Source: Gilvimarinus agarilyticus (GTDB taxonomy: Bacteria > Pseudomonadota > Gammaproteobacteria > Pseudomonadales > Cellvibrionaceae). Taken from it: a stretch of DNA of 64,000 nucleotides. The stretch lies in contig NZ_JXCJ01000001.1 in the NCBI RefSeq assembly GCF_000832015.1, positions 3,453,988-3,517,987 on the forward strand. The letters are read 5' to 3'. Every line of letters begins with the position of its first letter. The stretch's first letter is position 1. Position numbers and translations under genes: made by a program. Of this stretch, positions 36,244-45,521 are shown piece by piece. The notes under the pieces were generated by a model. It made no database searches. It was given only the letters and a program-made list of their open reading frames with translations, and had not been told where the DNA came from.

Positions 36244-38301
36244 TTAAATCTCTTGATAATCGAGATCGCTAAGCGCTGGTTTTTTGTGCTTTTCATTGAT
36301 GCTACGCAGCTGTTCGGAGTAATGTTTGATTTGCGTGATATCAATAAAAGTACCCAACAACTGCTTCGGCCGTCCACGCTCATCCCGCTCATACACCGCG
36401 TCAAAGGCATAACACCAAATCCAATACCCATCTTTATGCCAAAAGCGATATTCCATCTCCAGAAAACTGGGGCCACTTAACGTCAACGCTTTTTCAACTT
36501 GCGCATTAATACTGTCAATTTCATCTGGGTGAAACAGCGAAGAAATATCATCGATCGCATTCAAATCGTCTTTGGTGTAGCCGGTTAATTTGGTGTACTG
36601 CTGATTCACAAAGGTATTGGTTTCACTCGACAGGTCGTAAATATACAAACCGCAAATCGCCAAATCGACAACGGTTTGCAAAAAACTCTCGCTCTCGGCA
36701 AGTTTGCTCTCGGCCGCTTTAAGATCGCTTACGTCGGCAGATGAGCCGATTATGCGGTAAATCTCGCCCAAATCATTCATCAATGGGTACAGCGAAGTCT
36801 TCCACCACGTCGGCTTGCCGTGAATGGGAAAGCTTTCGATATAAGACATAGGCCGGCCCGTTTGCCGGCAGCGTTGATAGCGTGACTCAACTTGCTCGGC
36901 AATCGCTACAGGCATTATATCGGGTGCCAACGCCAACACTGACTTACCCTCTAACTCGTCCGGCCGCACGCCTAACGCTTTCGCGATGGCGGGGTTAATT
37001 GATTTGTACAACACCTGCCCATCGCTGGTGCAGTCCAGAACACAAACACCGTAGCTGGTTCCGGTATAAATAGACTCCAGCAGTTGGTTTTTTTCCGACA
37101 GGCTAAGCTCCATGTCTTTGCGCTGCTGGATATCCTCTAAAGTGCCGCACATCAGTTGCGCACCACTGGTAGCGCACGTAACGCACTTGCCGTGCGCGCG
37201 AAACCAACGTAAATCCCGACTGACGGTTACCCCTAGAAACTCGATATCAAAGACGCCGCCGCTGGTAATATGACGCTCTAGCTCGGTAAAGAACATCGCC
37301 TGATGATCTGGCTCGATATGCGCTTCCCACAAGCTCATACTGATATCACTGGGCTCGCGCGGATAGCCCAACAACTGCCAAAAAGCCGGCGACCACCACA
37401 GCGAGCCTGACTCGACCTGCCACTCCCACAACCCTTCGTGGGTGGCCGAGCTAATACGCTCCAGCCGGCTATTGATCGCTTGCAGTTGCTGCTGCTGCGC
37501 CAAACGCTCGGAGATATCCGTCACCGAGGCGTACACCTGATTGCCCGCCGTATGCTCGCGCTTGACGAGCTTAAGCTCTACGGGAATTTTATTACCGCTG
37601 CGATGAATACCCTGTGCAACGCACTCGGGCAAGTGGGTGGGAACAGCAATGTCAGGCGAAAAAAATGTGACTAAAGCCTCACGAGTATCACTGGCCGCAT
37701 TGAAATCAATCACTGTATCAATCGTCTGCCCCACCAACTCGCGGGGACTGTAGCCAAACAAGTCACTCGACGCACTGTTAGCCATACTGATCCGGCCATG
37801 GCTGTCGATGACCATCAGGCCGATAGGCGATGCGTTCGCAGACTCGCGCAAGTTGTACTCGGCATCGTACCGGGCTTTTAATTCAAGCCGCTCCAACTTT
37901 TCGTTATTGGCCGCCTCCATCGCCTGGCGCAGCTGACGCATGCTGGGAATCTTCAGGGCTTTGGGCATAATCCACAGCAGCCCTATTGCGGTCGCGAATG
38001 CCACTAAGGCGGTTAACCCTGAAAGTATCGCGTGGGTCCCAAAGCTACCAATCCAAACCGTATAAACCCGATAACAATGGTTAAAGCCACAGAGTAAAAT
38101 AAAAACGGAAAATAACGTAATCAAGCGGGGGTAGCGCAAATCGGTGCGTTTACGGCGAAAAACCAACAAGCCAATCGCGATGATAAAAAAAGACAAACCC
38201 AGCAGAGTATCGGCAGCAACCTGAGTCCACACCAGAGCGGGCTGCCAATGGAGGTTATGACCCAAAGGGAGAAAATCCTGACGAAAAAAATCTAACCACA
38301 T
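36244..38301 (-). CDS. Ethylene-receptor-like membrane protein with four PAS domains and no output domain
   Basis: A 685-residue membrane protein. The N-terminal ~125 residues form three transmembrane helices resembling the ethylene-binding domain of ETR1-type receptors: an Asp in helix 1 (AADTLLGLSFFIIAIG), FILLCGFNHCYRVYTVW in helix 2 with Cys and His at the CxxxH spacing used for copper, and ATAIGLLWIMPKALKIP at the end of helix 3. A coiled linker (about 125-155) leads to four PAS domains (about 155-270, 285-395, 405-525, 535-665). The protein ends right after the last PAS, with no kinase, GGDEF, EAL or MCP domain and no remnant downstream. It probably signals through a protein partner. 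Function is inferred from fold only. Confidence 0.8.
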   Translation of the reverse strand: MWLDFFRQDFLPLGHNLHWQPALVWTQVAADTLLGLSFFIIAIGLLVFRRKRTDLRYPRLITLFSVFILLCGFNHCYRVYTVWIGSFGTHAILSGLTALVAFATAIGLLWIMPKALKIPSMRQLRQAMEAANNEKLERLELKARYDAEYNLRESANASPIGLMVIDSHGRISMANSASSDLFGYSPRELVGQTIDTVIDFNAASDTREALVTFFSPDIAVPTHLPECVAQGIHRSGNKIPVELKLVKREHTAGNQVYASVTDISERLAQQQQLQAINSRLERISSATHEGLWEWQVESGSLWWSPAFWQLLGYPREPSDISMSLWEAHIEPDHQAMFFTELERHITSGGVFDIEFLGVTVSRDLRWFRAHGKCVTCATSGAQLMCGTLEDIQQRKDMELSLSEKNQLLESIYTGTSYGVCVLDCTSDGQVLYKSINPAIAKALGVRPDELEGKSVLALAPDIMPVAIAEQVESRYQRCRQTGRPMSYIESFPIHGKPTWWKTSLYPLMNDLGEIYRIIGSSADVSDLKAAESKLAESESFLQTVVDLAICGLYIYDLSSETNTFVNQQYTKLTGYTKDDLNAIDDISSLFHPDEIDSINAQVEKALTLSGPSFLEMEYRFWHKDGYWIWCYAFDAVYERDERGRPKQLLGTFIDITQIKHYSEQLRSINEKHKKPALSDLDYQEI

Positions 38302-38340
38302 AATCGCCGCCTACCTCCGGGCCATTGGTTGCGCTAAACG

Positions 38341-39192
38341 CTATTGCCGGCCAAACATGCCTTTAAAGGCGTTGGCCAAATCAGCGGGATACACCACTGT
38401 TTTGGAGTTGTCCGACTGCGACAAGTCGCCAATCGACTCAATATACTTTTCACCCAACAAATACATAACGGGCAACTCATCGCCGCCGGCGACCGATTCG
38501 GTCACCACCTTAATAGCTCGGGCCGATGCGTCAGCCAATACAATTTTTGCTTCGGCGTCACGACGCGAGGCCTCCAGCCGGCCATCGGCTTCCAGGATAG
38601 CGGCTTGTTTTTCACCCTCAGCCTTGGTTACCGCCGCCCGGCGCTGGCGCTCGGCCGCCGCTTGCTCTTCCATAGCCTGCTGCATTGTGGGAGAGGGGTT
38701 AATATCCTGAATCTCAACCGTCTTTAAAATAATACCCCAATCGGAGATATCGTCCGAAATCGAATCTTTTAAACGGGTTTTAATCTGGTCCCGTGACGAC
38801 AGAGCCGAATCCAGCGCCATTTCACCGATGATCGAGCGCAGCGATGTTTGAATCAGGTTTTGAATCGCAATAATGTAATCTTCCACCCCATAGACCGACT
38901 TCTCGGGGCTGACGATATTGATGTAGGCCACAGCGTTGGCAATAATCACCGCGTTGTCTTGGGTAATCACGTCCTGCGAGGGGATATCTAGCACAATGTC
39001 TTTGGTGGTTACTTTATAAGCCACGGTATCAAAAAACGGAATAATAAGATTAAGACCAGGCGTTAAGGTTTGGTGATAACGCCCTAGGCGCTGCACCACA
39101 TCCTTGCGCCCCTGAGGCACGATACGCACCCCCCGGGTAATAACGATCAGTGCCACCGCGACAATAGCGGCGGCTGTAATTAATGCGTCCAT
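38341..39192 (-). CDS. Slipin/stomatin-like SPFH (band 7) protein
   Basis: A 283-residue membrane-scaffold protein with an N-terminal hydrophobic hairpin (about 3-20), the SPFH core (RIVPQGRKDVVQRLGRYHQTL...FFDTVAYKV) and a long Ala/Glu/Arg-rich coiled coil (about 175-225). Slipins oligomerise into membrane microdomain rings. The upstream neighbour is nfeD, the universal partner of bacterial slipins. AAGGAG lies 6 bases before ATG. The multi-PAS gene follows 39 bases after its stop. Confidence 0.93.
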   Translation of the reverse strand: MDALITAAAIVAVALIVITRGVRIVPQGRKDVVQRLGRYHQTLTPGLNLIIPFFDTVAYKVTTKDIVLDIPSQDVITQDNAVIIANAVAYINIVSPEKSVYGVEDYIIAIQNLIQTSLRSIIGEMALDSALSSRDQIKTRLKDSISDDISDWGIILKTVEIQDINPSPTMQQAMEEQAAAERQRRAAVTKAEGEKQAAILEADGRLEASRRDAEAKIVLADASARAIKVVTESVAGGDELPVMYLLGEKYIESIGDLSQSDNSKTVVYPADLANAFKGMFGRQ

Positions 39193-39211
39193 GAGTAACT
39201 CCTTGTTGATG

Positions 39212-39673
39212 TTATTGAAGCTTTACAATTAAGTCATTGCCCGAAAAATCCACGACCACCACCCGGTCACCCGGTGACAATGGCTGTTCACAGATAAATC
39301 GCCATTCATCCTCCCCCAATACCGGCGCCGAAAATCGCAGTTGCCCCCGGCTGGTGGCGGTTTGGTAATCCAACACAGTGGCGACTTTGCCAACCATCGA
39401 CTCGTGGGCCATTCCAGAACGGGTTTTATCTTTCATTTTAGGGGCGACAAACTTAAACCAGGCCGCCAAGCAGCACAGCGACAACACCGCCCACAACAAT
39501 AGCTGCCAGGCCAGCGCCATGGGTACAAACAAGCTCACTAAACCCACGGCGATAGCGCTAACCCCGAGCCATAGCATAAAAAAGCTGGGGAGAAGTATTT
39601 CGAGCGCTGCCAGCAAAAAGCCAATAACCACCCAGTGCCAAGCCAGCAAGCCCGACTCCAGCCATGTCTCCAT
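39212..39673 (-). CDS. NfeD-family membrane protein
   Basis: A 153-residue short-form NfeD (NfeD1b type): three closely spaced transmembrane helices (about 10-75) followed by a C-terminal OB-fold domain (about 90-153, VGKVATVLDYQTATSRGQLRFS and PGDRVVVVDFSGNDLIVK). I chose the ATG at 39673 because AGGAGG lies 6 bases upstream; the upstream extension in frame is not membrane-protein-like. It is 19 bases before the slipin gene and the two products are expected to interact. Confidence 0.92.
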   Translation of the reverse strand: METWLESGLLAWHWVVIGFLLAALEILLPSFFMLWLGVSAIAVGLVSLFVPMALAWQLLLWAVLSLCCLAAWFKFVAPKMKDKTRSGMAHESMVGKVATVLDYQTATSRGQLRFSAPVLGEDEWRFICEQPLSPGDRVVVVDFSGNDLIVKLQ

Positions 39674-39962
39674 ATCGCCCTCCTTGGGTGTTAATAACCC
39701 GATGTTAATATAATTAAAACGAGTATAACCCAATGCGTGATGATTACGCGCCAAACTTGGAGGGTAGCGGAGTTACTTTACCGCGTGAGGGGTACCAACG
39801 CTTAGTTGGCCAAGATGGGCATAAAAGCCCCTTGTACTGGGCTGATCAATTGGTAAGAGAGCGCCAAGCTCAGGTCGTTTTAGCGTAAAAGGCTCAAACT
39901 CGGTAAAGTGGTGACTCCCCTTAGGGCTCTATCCTGCCTTCGAATCCCCCCCGGGCCAAGCA

Positions 39963-41018
39963 TTAACGGTGCCGGCGACGCCACCACCAGATATAAACGC
40001 CAGAAATAAACAACCCCAGAGTGGCGCAGGAAGCCAGCGTCAACGCTCCCCAATACAGCGGGCCACCCACGGCCGCTGAGTGTAGCGGATACACTTTTTG
40101 CATCAATGCCGGCCCCAATCCCGCGTTACCAGCATCAACGGTCGCATAAGCTTCACCGGTATAGGGGTTAATATAGATAAAGCTGCGACCGTGCTGATGC
40201 CACTCGCCCGGCATACGCTTACGGGCGCTTAGTGCCTGGCCCTCTTCGAGGGGGAAGCTCACCGAACGCAACTGCCCTTCGGGTAACTGATTGGCAATCG
40301 ACGCGTATAACTCCGGCCAGCTCCGCCATGGGCCCTCTCCTTTCACAGTACGCTCAATACTAGGCACCTCGCCACCAAGGCCTGCCACTAACACCGAGCG
40401 CACCTCAGTGTAAAAAACCATCATTACCCCGGTAGCCACACCGACTATTAAGACGAGCGCACTTACCGCACCGAGCGTGCGATGCCAGCTATACAGTACT
40501 TTTACCGCACTGCCCCTAACCGCCAGGTGCAGTGCTTTACGCCAGCGCCTCGGCCACCAGGCGTATAAGCCGGTCACTAACAACACCAATACCGCGAGGT
40601 GCACGTACCCGCTGATACGCTCCCCTGTGTGCCCGGCGAGCCAGTGAGCATGTAGATCAAAAATAAAAGCCATTGGATCAAATTGCACCTCAGAGCGAAC
40701 CAACACCTCACCGTACGCACTTAACGTTTGCGAGCTTCCATCGCGGTAACTGACTGAATAAAACGGCCAGTCATCGGTGGGCATGCGCACTCGGCGTACA
40801 GCGGGGTTCCGCTCTTGTGCAAGCCGCGCCAGCAACGCCGTAATCGCCTCACCATTCGGTAAGTCGGCCTCTTGCTCGGCCGCAAGTACCGGGTAATACG
40901 CGAGCAACAGCGGCTGTTTGTAAATCAGCAACACGCCCGTCAGTGACGTAACGACAAAAAATAGGCCAGCCACCAGCCCAATATAGCGGTGGGCAGCCAA
41001 TAACAGAGGACTTTTCAT
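39963..41018 (-). CDS. PepSY-associated transmembrane protein (putative iron-siderophore reductase)
   Basis: About 351 residues with four transmembrane helices of the PepSY_TM family (AAHRYIGLVAGLFFVVTSLTGVLLIYK; HLAVLVLLVTGLYAWWPRRWR; LYSWHRTLGAVSALVLIVGVATGVMMVFY; the final helix before WWRRRHR). Family members such as FoxB/FiuB reduce siderophore-bound iron at the inner membrane, with helix His residues as likely haem ligands. The ATG at 41018 (MKSPLLLAAHRYIG) is chosen on family similarity; a TTG 48 bases upstream is in frame. It is divergent from a TonB receptor gene, sharing the Fur-like site. Confidence 0.85.
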   Translation of the reverse strand: MKSPLLLAAHRYIGLVAGLFFVVTSLTGVLLIYKQPLLLAYYPVLAAEQEADLPNGEAITALLARLAQERNPAVRRVRMPTDDWPFYSVSYRDGSSQTLSAYGEVLVRSEVQFDPMAFIFDLHAHWLAGHTGERISGYVHLAVLVLLVTGLYAWWPRRWRKALHLAVRGSAVKVLYSWHRTLGAVSALVLIVGVATGVMMVFYTEVRSVLVAGLGGEVPSIERTVKGEGPWRSWPELYASIANQLPEGQLRSVSFPLEEGQALSARKRMPGEWHQHGRSFIYINPYTGEAYATVDAGNAGLGPALMQKVYPLHSAAVGGPLYWGALTLASCATLGLFISGVYIWWWRRRHR

Positions 41019-41106
41019 GCTCGAGTATTGTGTACCGATATCCTGTTGTTTTAAGGCTAGGGCCAACTTTTTAACACTATGCCCATAACGTCGGGTTGTT
41101 AAAGTT

Positions 41107-41125
41107 AATGAGAAAGACTATCATC
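41107..41125. promoter_or_regulatory. Fur-box-like site between reductase and receptor genes
   Basis: AATGAGAAAGACTATCATC closely resembles the AATGA-GA-x-TNATC-type Fur box and lies 38 bases before the TonB receptor start, in the divergent intergenic region. Iron repression of both genes is the expected effect. Confidence 0.6.
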
Positions 41126-41162
41126 CGCACCATTATTTTAAACTACCCAATTGAGGTTCATG

Positions 41163-43271
41163 ATGATACACCCCCGCCGCCAACTCGTCCCGTTACTTAC
41201 GCTTGCCAGCCTAAGCACCTTCGCCTGTGCGCAACAAGCGTCAAGCGATACCCAGCTGGAAGAGATGGTCATCACCGCCTCGCGCACCGCCAAGCCGGTT
41301 AGCTCAATCCCAAACACTATAACGGTGATTGACAAAACCGAGCTCGATCAGCAGCTGGCCGTAAACTACGACTTATCGACTGCGCTTGGCAACTTAGTCC
41401 CGGGCTTTACCCCCAGCCGACAAAAAATGACCGGTTCAGGCGAGACCTTGCGCGGCCGTAGCCCCTTATACCTGATTGATGGCGTGCCGCAATCTAATCC
41501 GTTGCGCGATGGTTCGCGTGACGGCTTAACCCTGGATCCAGCCATGATCGAACGCATCGAGGTTATCCACGGCGCCAATGCGGTACACGGTATGGGGGCT
41601 TCGGGCGGGGTTATTAATTTGATTACGAAAAAGCCGGTAGAGAGCCGCGAGCAGTCGTTGCACGTCGATGTCAATGCACCCACCGATTACGATTCAGACG
41701 CCTTAAGTAGCGGAGTGGGTTACAGCTTTGCCGACGCCTTTGGCCGTTGGGATCTGGCCTTTAGCGCCAGCCTACGGGACACGGGAATCTTTACCGATGC
41801 CGACGGCGAAGTTATCGGTGTGGATACCACCCAAGGTGACACCATGGACAGCGAAAGTCGCGACTTCTTTTTAAAAACCGGCTACCGCGGCGACGGTCAA
41901 TCACTGCACTTAATGGTTAACAGTTTTAATATCGAAGGTAATGGAGGCTGGGTAACAGTACCCGGCGACGTAGCCAATGGTATCCCCACCTCATCCGAGC
42001 CCGGTACAGTGCCCGGTAAAGCCGCCACTAACGATGTCACCACCGTAAGCCTGGACTACCGCAAAGACGAACTCTGGGGCCACAGTGTGCACGCTCAGTT
42101 GTTTTATCAGGACTTTGCCGCGACCTTTGGCGGCGGTAATTTTGGCACATTCCAGGACCCGGTCTACGGAGATGACATTTACGATCAGTCCCAAAACGAG
42201 TCGGAGAAGCTTGGTTTTAAGTTAACCATGGTACGCGAACAACTGGCTGGTGCGCCGGTTAACCTGGTGTGGGGCTTTGATGCGCTGCAAGACGAGACCC
42301 AGCAAGTACTGGTGCAAACTGGCCGCGCCTGGGTGCCGCCAACCAGCTACGACAATATCGCGCCTTACGCTCAGCTAGAGTTTACCGGTGTCGAAAACCT
42401 GGTGGTCACCGGTGGCTTGCGCTACGAAAGCTCTAAACTCAATGTCGACGACTTCACCACGCTTTACAGCTATGGCAGCCAATTCGTTGAGGGTGGCTCT
42501 CCTTCTTTTAATGAGACCCTGTACAACATCGGCGCAACTTATGACATCACCGACGCACTGCGTGTGTTTGGTAACATCTCCGAGGGATCATCCATGCCCG
42601 ACGTGGGGCGCGTTCTGCGCGGCATCAATGAGCCAGGGCAGTCGGTCGAGTCGTTTCTAAACTTAGTCCCTATCGTGACTGACAACCGCGAAATTGGCAT
42701 TGAGTACGATGCCGGCGGCTTAAACCTAGAGCTCAGCTACTATCAATCTGACTCTGATTACGGCTCGCGGTTGGCCATGAACGCCGATGGCATTTTTGAC
42801 GTTAAACGCGAAAAAACGGAAATTGATGGTATTGAAGCCAGCGCCACATGGTTTTTTACCAGCGATTCGAGTATCGGGCTAGCTTACTCGAACCCGAACG
42901 GCGAGTACGACTCGAATGAGGACGGCTCGGTCGACACCGACCTGGATGCCAGTAATATTTCACCTGAGCGAATCAACCTTTTTTGGTCTCAACAGTGGAC
43001 ATCAGGCTTTGACACCCGTGTACAGGCGAGCAACATGCTCGATCGCGATTACCAAAACTCTGCTGGCGAAAGCTACGCCGACTTCGATGGCTACACCCTA
43101 ATCGACGCAACCGCCAACTGGATTATAGGGAATAGTCAGGTACAAGCCAGCGTGCAAAACCTAACCAATGAAGAGTACATCACCTACTACTCGCAGGGAC
43201 AAACAAACGACAGCCGTTACTTTGCTGGCCGCGGCCGCACCGTCAGCGTCGGTTATACCTACCGGTTTTAA
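41163..43271 (+). CDS. TonB-dependent siderophore receptor
   Basis: An outer membrane gated channel of about 702 residues. A signal peptide (ending near FACA) precedes the plug domain (about 35-165; LEEMVITASRTAKPVSSIPNTITVIDK is the TonB box region, and RIEVIHGANAVHGMGASGGVINLITKKP is the plug signature), followed by a 22-strand barrel ending in the aromatic FAGRGRTVSVGYTYRF. The ATG at 41163 has GAGG 6 bases upstream; ATG at 41160 and TTG at 41151 are in frame. The ligand is probably a ferric siderophore given the Fur-like site and the divergent PepSY reductase, but cannot be named. Confidence 0.92.
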   Translation: MIHPRRQLVPLLTLASLSTFACAQQASSDTQLEEMVITASRTAKPVSSIPNTITVIDKTELDQQLAVNYDLSTALGNLVPGFTPSRQKMTGSGETLRGRSPLYLIDGVPQSNPLRDGSRDGLTLDPAMIERIEVIHGANAVHGMGASGGVINLITKKPVESREQSLHVDVNAPTDYDSDALSSGVGYSFADAFGRWDLAFSASLRDTGIFTDADGEVIGVDTTQGDTMDSESRDFFLKTGYRGDGQSLHLMVNSFNIEGNGGWVTVPGDVANGIPTSSEPGTVPGKAATNDVTTVSLDYRKDELWGHSVHAQLFYQDFAATFGGGNFGTFQDPVYGDDIYDQSQNESEKLGFKLTMVREQLAGAPVNLVWGFDALQDETQQVLVQTGRAWVPPTSYDNIAPYAQLEFTGVENLVVTGGLRYESSKLNVDDFTTLYSYGSQFVEGGSPSFNETLYNIGATYDITDALRVFGNISEGSSMPDVGRVLRGINEPGQSVESFLNLVPIVTDNREIGIEYDAGGLNLELSYYQSDSDYGSRLAMNADGIFDVKREKTEIDGIEASATWFFTSDSSIGLAYSNPNGEYDSNEDGSVDTDLDASNISPERINLFWSQQWTSGFDTRVQASNMLDRDYQNSAGESYADFDGYTLIDATANWIIGNSQVQASVQNLTNEEYITYYSQGQTNDSRYFAGRGRTVSVGYTYRF

Positions 43272-43275
43272 CGTA

Positions 43276-43303
43276 AAAAGGCCTCCCACACGGGAGGCCT
43301 TTT
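43276..43303 (+). terminator. Rho-independent terminator after the TonB receptor gene
   Basis: Perfect 12-bp stem AAAAGGCCTCCC / GGGAGGCCTTTT with loop ACAC, five bases after the stop. It probably works in both directions and may also end the Tad operon transcript. Confidence 0.92.
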
Positions 43304-43418
43304 CTTAGGTGGTAACCATAATAAGCCAACCATTTTCATAAACACGCTAAAGTCAAGACGTCAGCGCCCTACGACACTCTTAAGTCAATTTCTTCTCTAA
43401 ATGGCGACGACGCCTGTA

Positions 43419-44324
43419 CTAAAGCGGTCTAACAACTACCTCTACTTTACGATTGCGCTCAGCCTTCTGGTTTAAGTCGCTCATTGCAGAACCAACACCA
43501 GCCACTTGTATGTGACTAGCGTCGACACCCTGGTCAATCAGTTTACGTTTGACCGCCTCGGCTCGACTGCGTGATAAGGTCACGTTGTGTTCATACGTTC
43601 CTGTACTGTCCGAATGACCCACAACGATCAAGCGCTCCGCATCGTGCTCTTGCAAAAGGTTACTCAGTGCCGCTAATACCGGCTCCATACGGGCAGGGAC
43701 CTCCGCACTATTGCGATCGAAATATATCTGCGAACCGTCTAAAACTTCGGATTGACGGTAAATGGGTACAACCTGCGCGTGCGAAAGATCGAGGGTTTGC
43801 TGCAAACCAGGATCGGAGAACACCACATCAAAGATGGCACGCGGACGACCGTCCAGGTTCGCCAGATGCACCGCAATGTATGTTCCATCCTCACCGCCAA
43901 GTGGGCTATGAGCGACCACATAGGACTGAGAATGCGAATCTCCGTCAAGTAAACGGGTGCTTAACAATTGCCAACCTAAGATGTCACCACAATCTAAGCC
44001 GGTACAGGAATAAATCGGGTTAAACCCTTGGCTTGCTACCCGCTCTTTTATCCGATCAAAAAGATAACCCGCCGTGTATCCTGAGTCATAGTCGAACACT
44101 TGACGAACATGATAGCCGCCGACGTTCAGAGTTTCGGTCGAATAGTAGCCCTCTGTATATCCATCTGAAGGGCTATCGCGGTAGGCAACGGGCCCAGTCG
44201 TCAACGCGTAACTTGCTCGATACCAGCCATTTCTTTCTACCGGCTCCGCCCCCCATTCGGCTGTCGCCGAGAGGGAAAAAAATAAGCCTAAAACGAATAG
44301 ACTTATACGAATACTATCCATCAT
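43419..44324 (-). CDS. OmpA-family protein with DUF4892-like N-terminal domain, last gene of the Tad operon
   Basis: A 301-residue exported protein. The ATG at 44324 (MMDSIRIS) has AGGA 7 bases upstream and gives a normal signal peptide ending in SATA. The N-terminal domain (about 22-175) has paired Cys in SCTGLDCGDILGW (Cx4CG), a pattern also seen twice in the OmpA protein at the other end of the locus. The C-terminal OmpA domain (about 190-301) binds peptidoglycan: IYFDRNSAEV, VVGHSDSTGTYEHNVTLSRSRAE, NRKVEVVV. It starts 11 bases after the TadE stop. A role in anchoring the pilus secretion machine to peptidoglycan is inferred. Confidence 0.85.
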   Translation of the reverse strand: MMDSIRISLFVLGLFFSLSATAEWGAEPVERNGWYRASYALTTGPVAYRDSPSDGYTEGYYSTETLNVGGYHVRQVFDYDSGYTAGYLFDRIKERVASQGFNPIYSCTGLDCGDILGWQLLSTRLLDGDSHSQSYVVAHSPLGGEDGTYIAVHLANLDGRPRAIFDVVFSDPGLQQTLDLSHAQVVPIYRQSEVLDGSQIYFDRNSAEVPARMEPVLAALSNLLQEHDAERLIVVGHSDSTGTYEHNVTLSRSRAEAVKRKLIDQGVDASHIQVAGVGSAMSDLNQKAERNRKVEVVVRPL

Positions 44325-44335
44325 GAAACAATCCT

Positions 44336-45091
44336 TTATTTTAAATTGTCGTTTTCCAATACAATATGACTTTGCATACGTACAGTAGACTGAGAGACCA
44401 GGGCGATATAATCGCCTCCCAAAAAGTAGTTTCCGGCATTGCATACTCTCTGTTCTGGGCTTGTATTTAATATTCCAAACAACCCAGAGACGACTTCTCG
44501 AACTAAGGTCTTGACAAACGGAACCTTCATCTTGTAGCACCAAAAGGTTCTAATTTTTAGCAAATTAGCATCTTGAATGTTTATATTAACCTGAGCATCA
44601 TCCTCGCCTATCGCACGGGTTTCGGACGACCTGAACAACAAGCTATCGTTAGGTATAATATCGCGCTCGACAAATTCGCTTTCATTCTGTAGGCGCACTC
44701 GACGATGAACCTTATAGTAATCAAAAATTGCTCTGGTCGGGCTGATGATTTCAACAACACTCATGTTTGGCGCCAACTCCATCGCCTCCGCTACGGCGCG
44801 AGATTTTCCGTAAGCGACAGTCATATTGCCCAGTGCACTTACAGAACTATCAACGTCGGCCGCATTCATATACAGCGGAACCATCCCCTTGGCGAGCGCC
44901 CGACGCATGGGGACCAGCCTGGCATGATTCAATGATCCTGCGCGTGCGGCCTCAAATGTCGCCGTATTAAGCGTAACTTTTGCGCGGTAAACATAGGCAA
45001 ACTCAAAAATGCCACCCAACAAAATCAGAAACAGCGGCATAACAATAATAAACTCAGTAACGGCCTGCCCGCTAAGGCGCTGCTTTTTCAT
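44336..45091 (-). CDS. tadE: TadE-like pseudopilin
   Basis: A 251-residue membrane protein with the TadE pattern: a short basic lead, SGQAVTEFIIVMPLFLILLGGIFEFAYVYRAK (prepilin-peptidase-type cleavage motif with Glu at +5 and the hydrophobic helix), then a periplasmic domain with cysteines late in the sequence (FWCYKM, RVCNAGNYF). TadE-like proteins are processed as pseudopilins for Flp pilus assembly. The start overlaps the TPR gene by 20 bases. Symbol is by family; TadE/TadF/TadG naming is not firm. Confidence 0.82.
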   Translation of the reverse strand: MKKQRLSGQAVTEFIIVMPLFLILLGGIFEFAYVYRAKVTLNTATFEAARAGSLNHARLVPMRRALAKGMVPLYMNAADVDSSVSALGNMTVAYGKSRAVAEAMELAPNMSVVEIISPTRAIFDYYKVHRRVRLQNESEFVERDIIPNDSLLFRSSETRAIGEDDAQVNINIQDANLLKIRTFWCYKMKVPFVKTLVREVVSGLFGILNTSPEQRVCNAGNYFLGGDYIALVSQSTVRMQSHIVLENDNLK

Positions 45092-45521
45092 CGCCGATTC
45101 CTGATGAAACTTCCAGCAAGTATTTTTGCAATCGAACTAATCGCTCATAGTAAGGAGACTCAACATCCACCTCTTGCTGAGCTTTATCGAGTGTTGCGTT
45201 TGCTTGCCGGAATCGTGTTAACGCCAAGTTGTACCAAGCTCTCGCTTCGTCGGGGTCGGACTCCAGTATCTCACTGTAGCTAGTAGCCGCTGCGTCGAGC
45301 CGGCCTTGACGGTTATAGATATTTCCAAGCTTCAGCTTGGCTTCAGTATAATCGTCATTACGCTCAAGAACATTGAGGTACAAGGTTTCTGCCTGACCCA
45401 ACCTTCCCGCTGCATACTCGGTATCGGCACTACGCATCAGCTCAACCATGGACGCACCTGGATCAGAAGGCTGTGAGGAACAGCCCACCAAAAAGCACAA
45501 AATAATAATAAGTCGCGTCAA
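45072..45521 (-). CDS. tadD: TPR lipoprotein of the Tad operon (TadD-like)
   Basis: A 149-residue lipoprotein (signal with lipobox LVGC near residue 14) containing about two or three tetratricopeptide repeats (ADTEYAAGRLGQAETLYLNVLERNDDY; AKLKLGNIYNRQGRLDAAATSYSEILESDPD; ARAWYNLALTRFRQA). TadD proteins are pilotin-like factors of the Tad secretin. It overlaps DUF192 gene by 4 bases and tadE by 20 bases. It is shorter than usual TadD. Confidence 0.82.
   Translation of the reverse strand: MTRLIIILCFLVGCSSQPSDPGASMVELMRSADTEYAAGRLGQAETLYLNVLERNDDYTEAKLKLGNIYNRQGRLDAAATSYSEILESDPDEARAWYNLALTRFRQANATLDKAQQEVDVESPYYERLVRLQKYLLEVSSGIGDEKAAP

Noticed and set aside
39826-39960. tRNA-like segment: a D-arm-like stretch near 39841-39866 and TTCGAATCC near 39939-39947
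   Set aside because: The T-stem has no complementary partner, the acceptor ends do not pair and the spacing is too long. It could be a decayed tRNA but I cannot support it.
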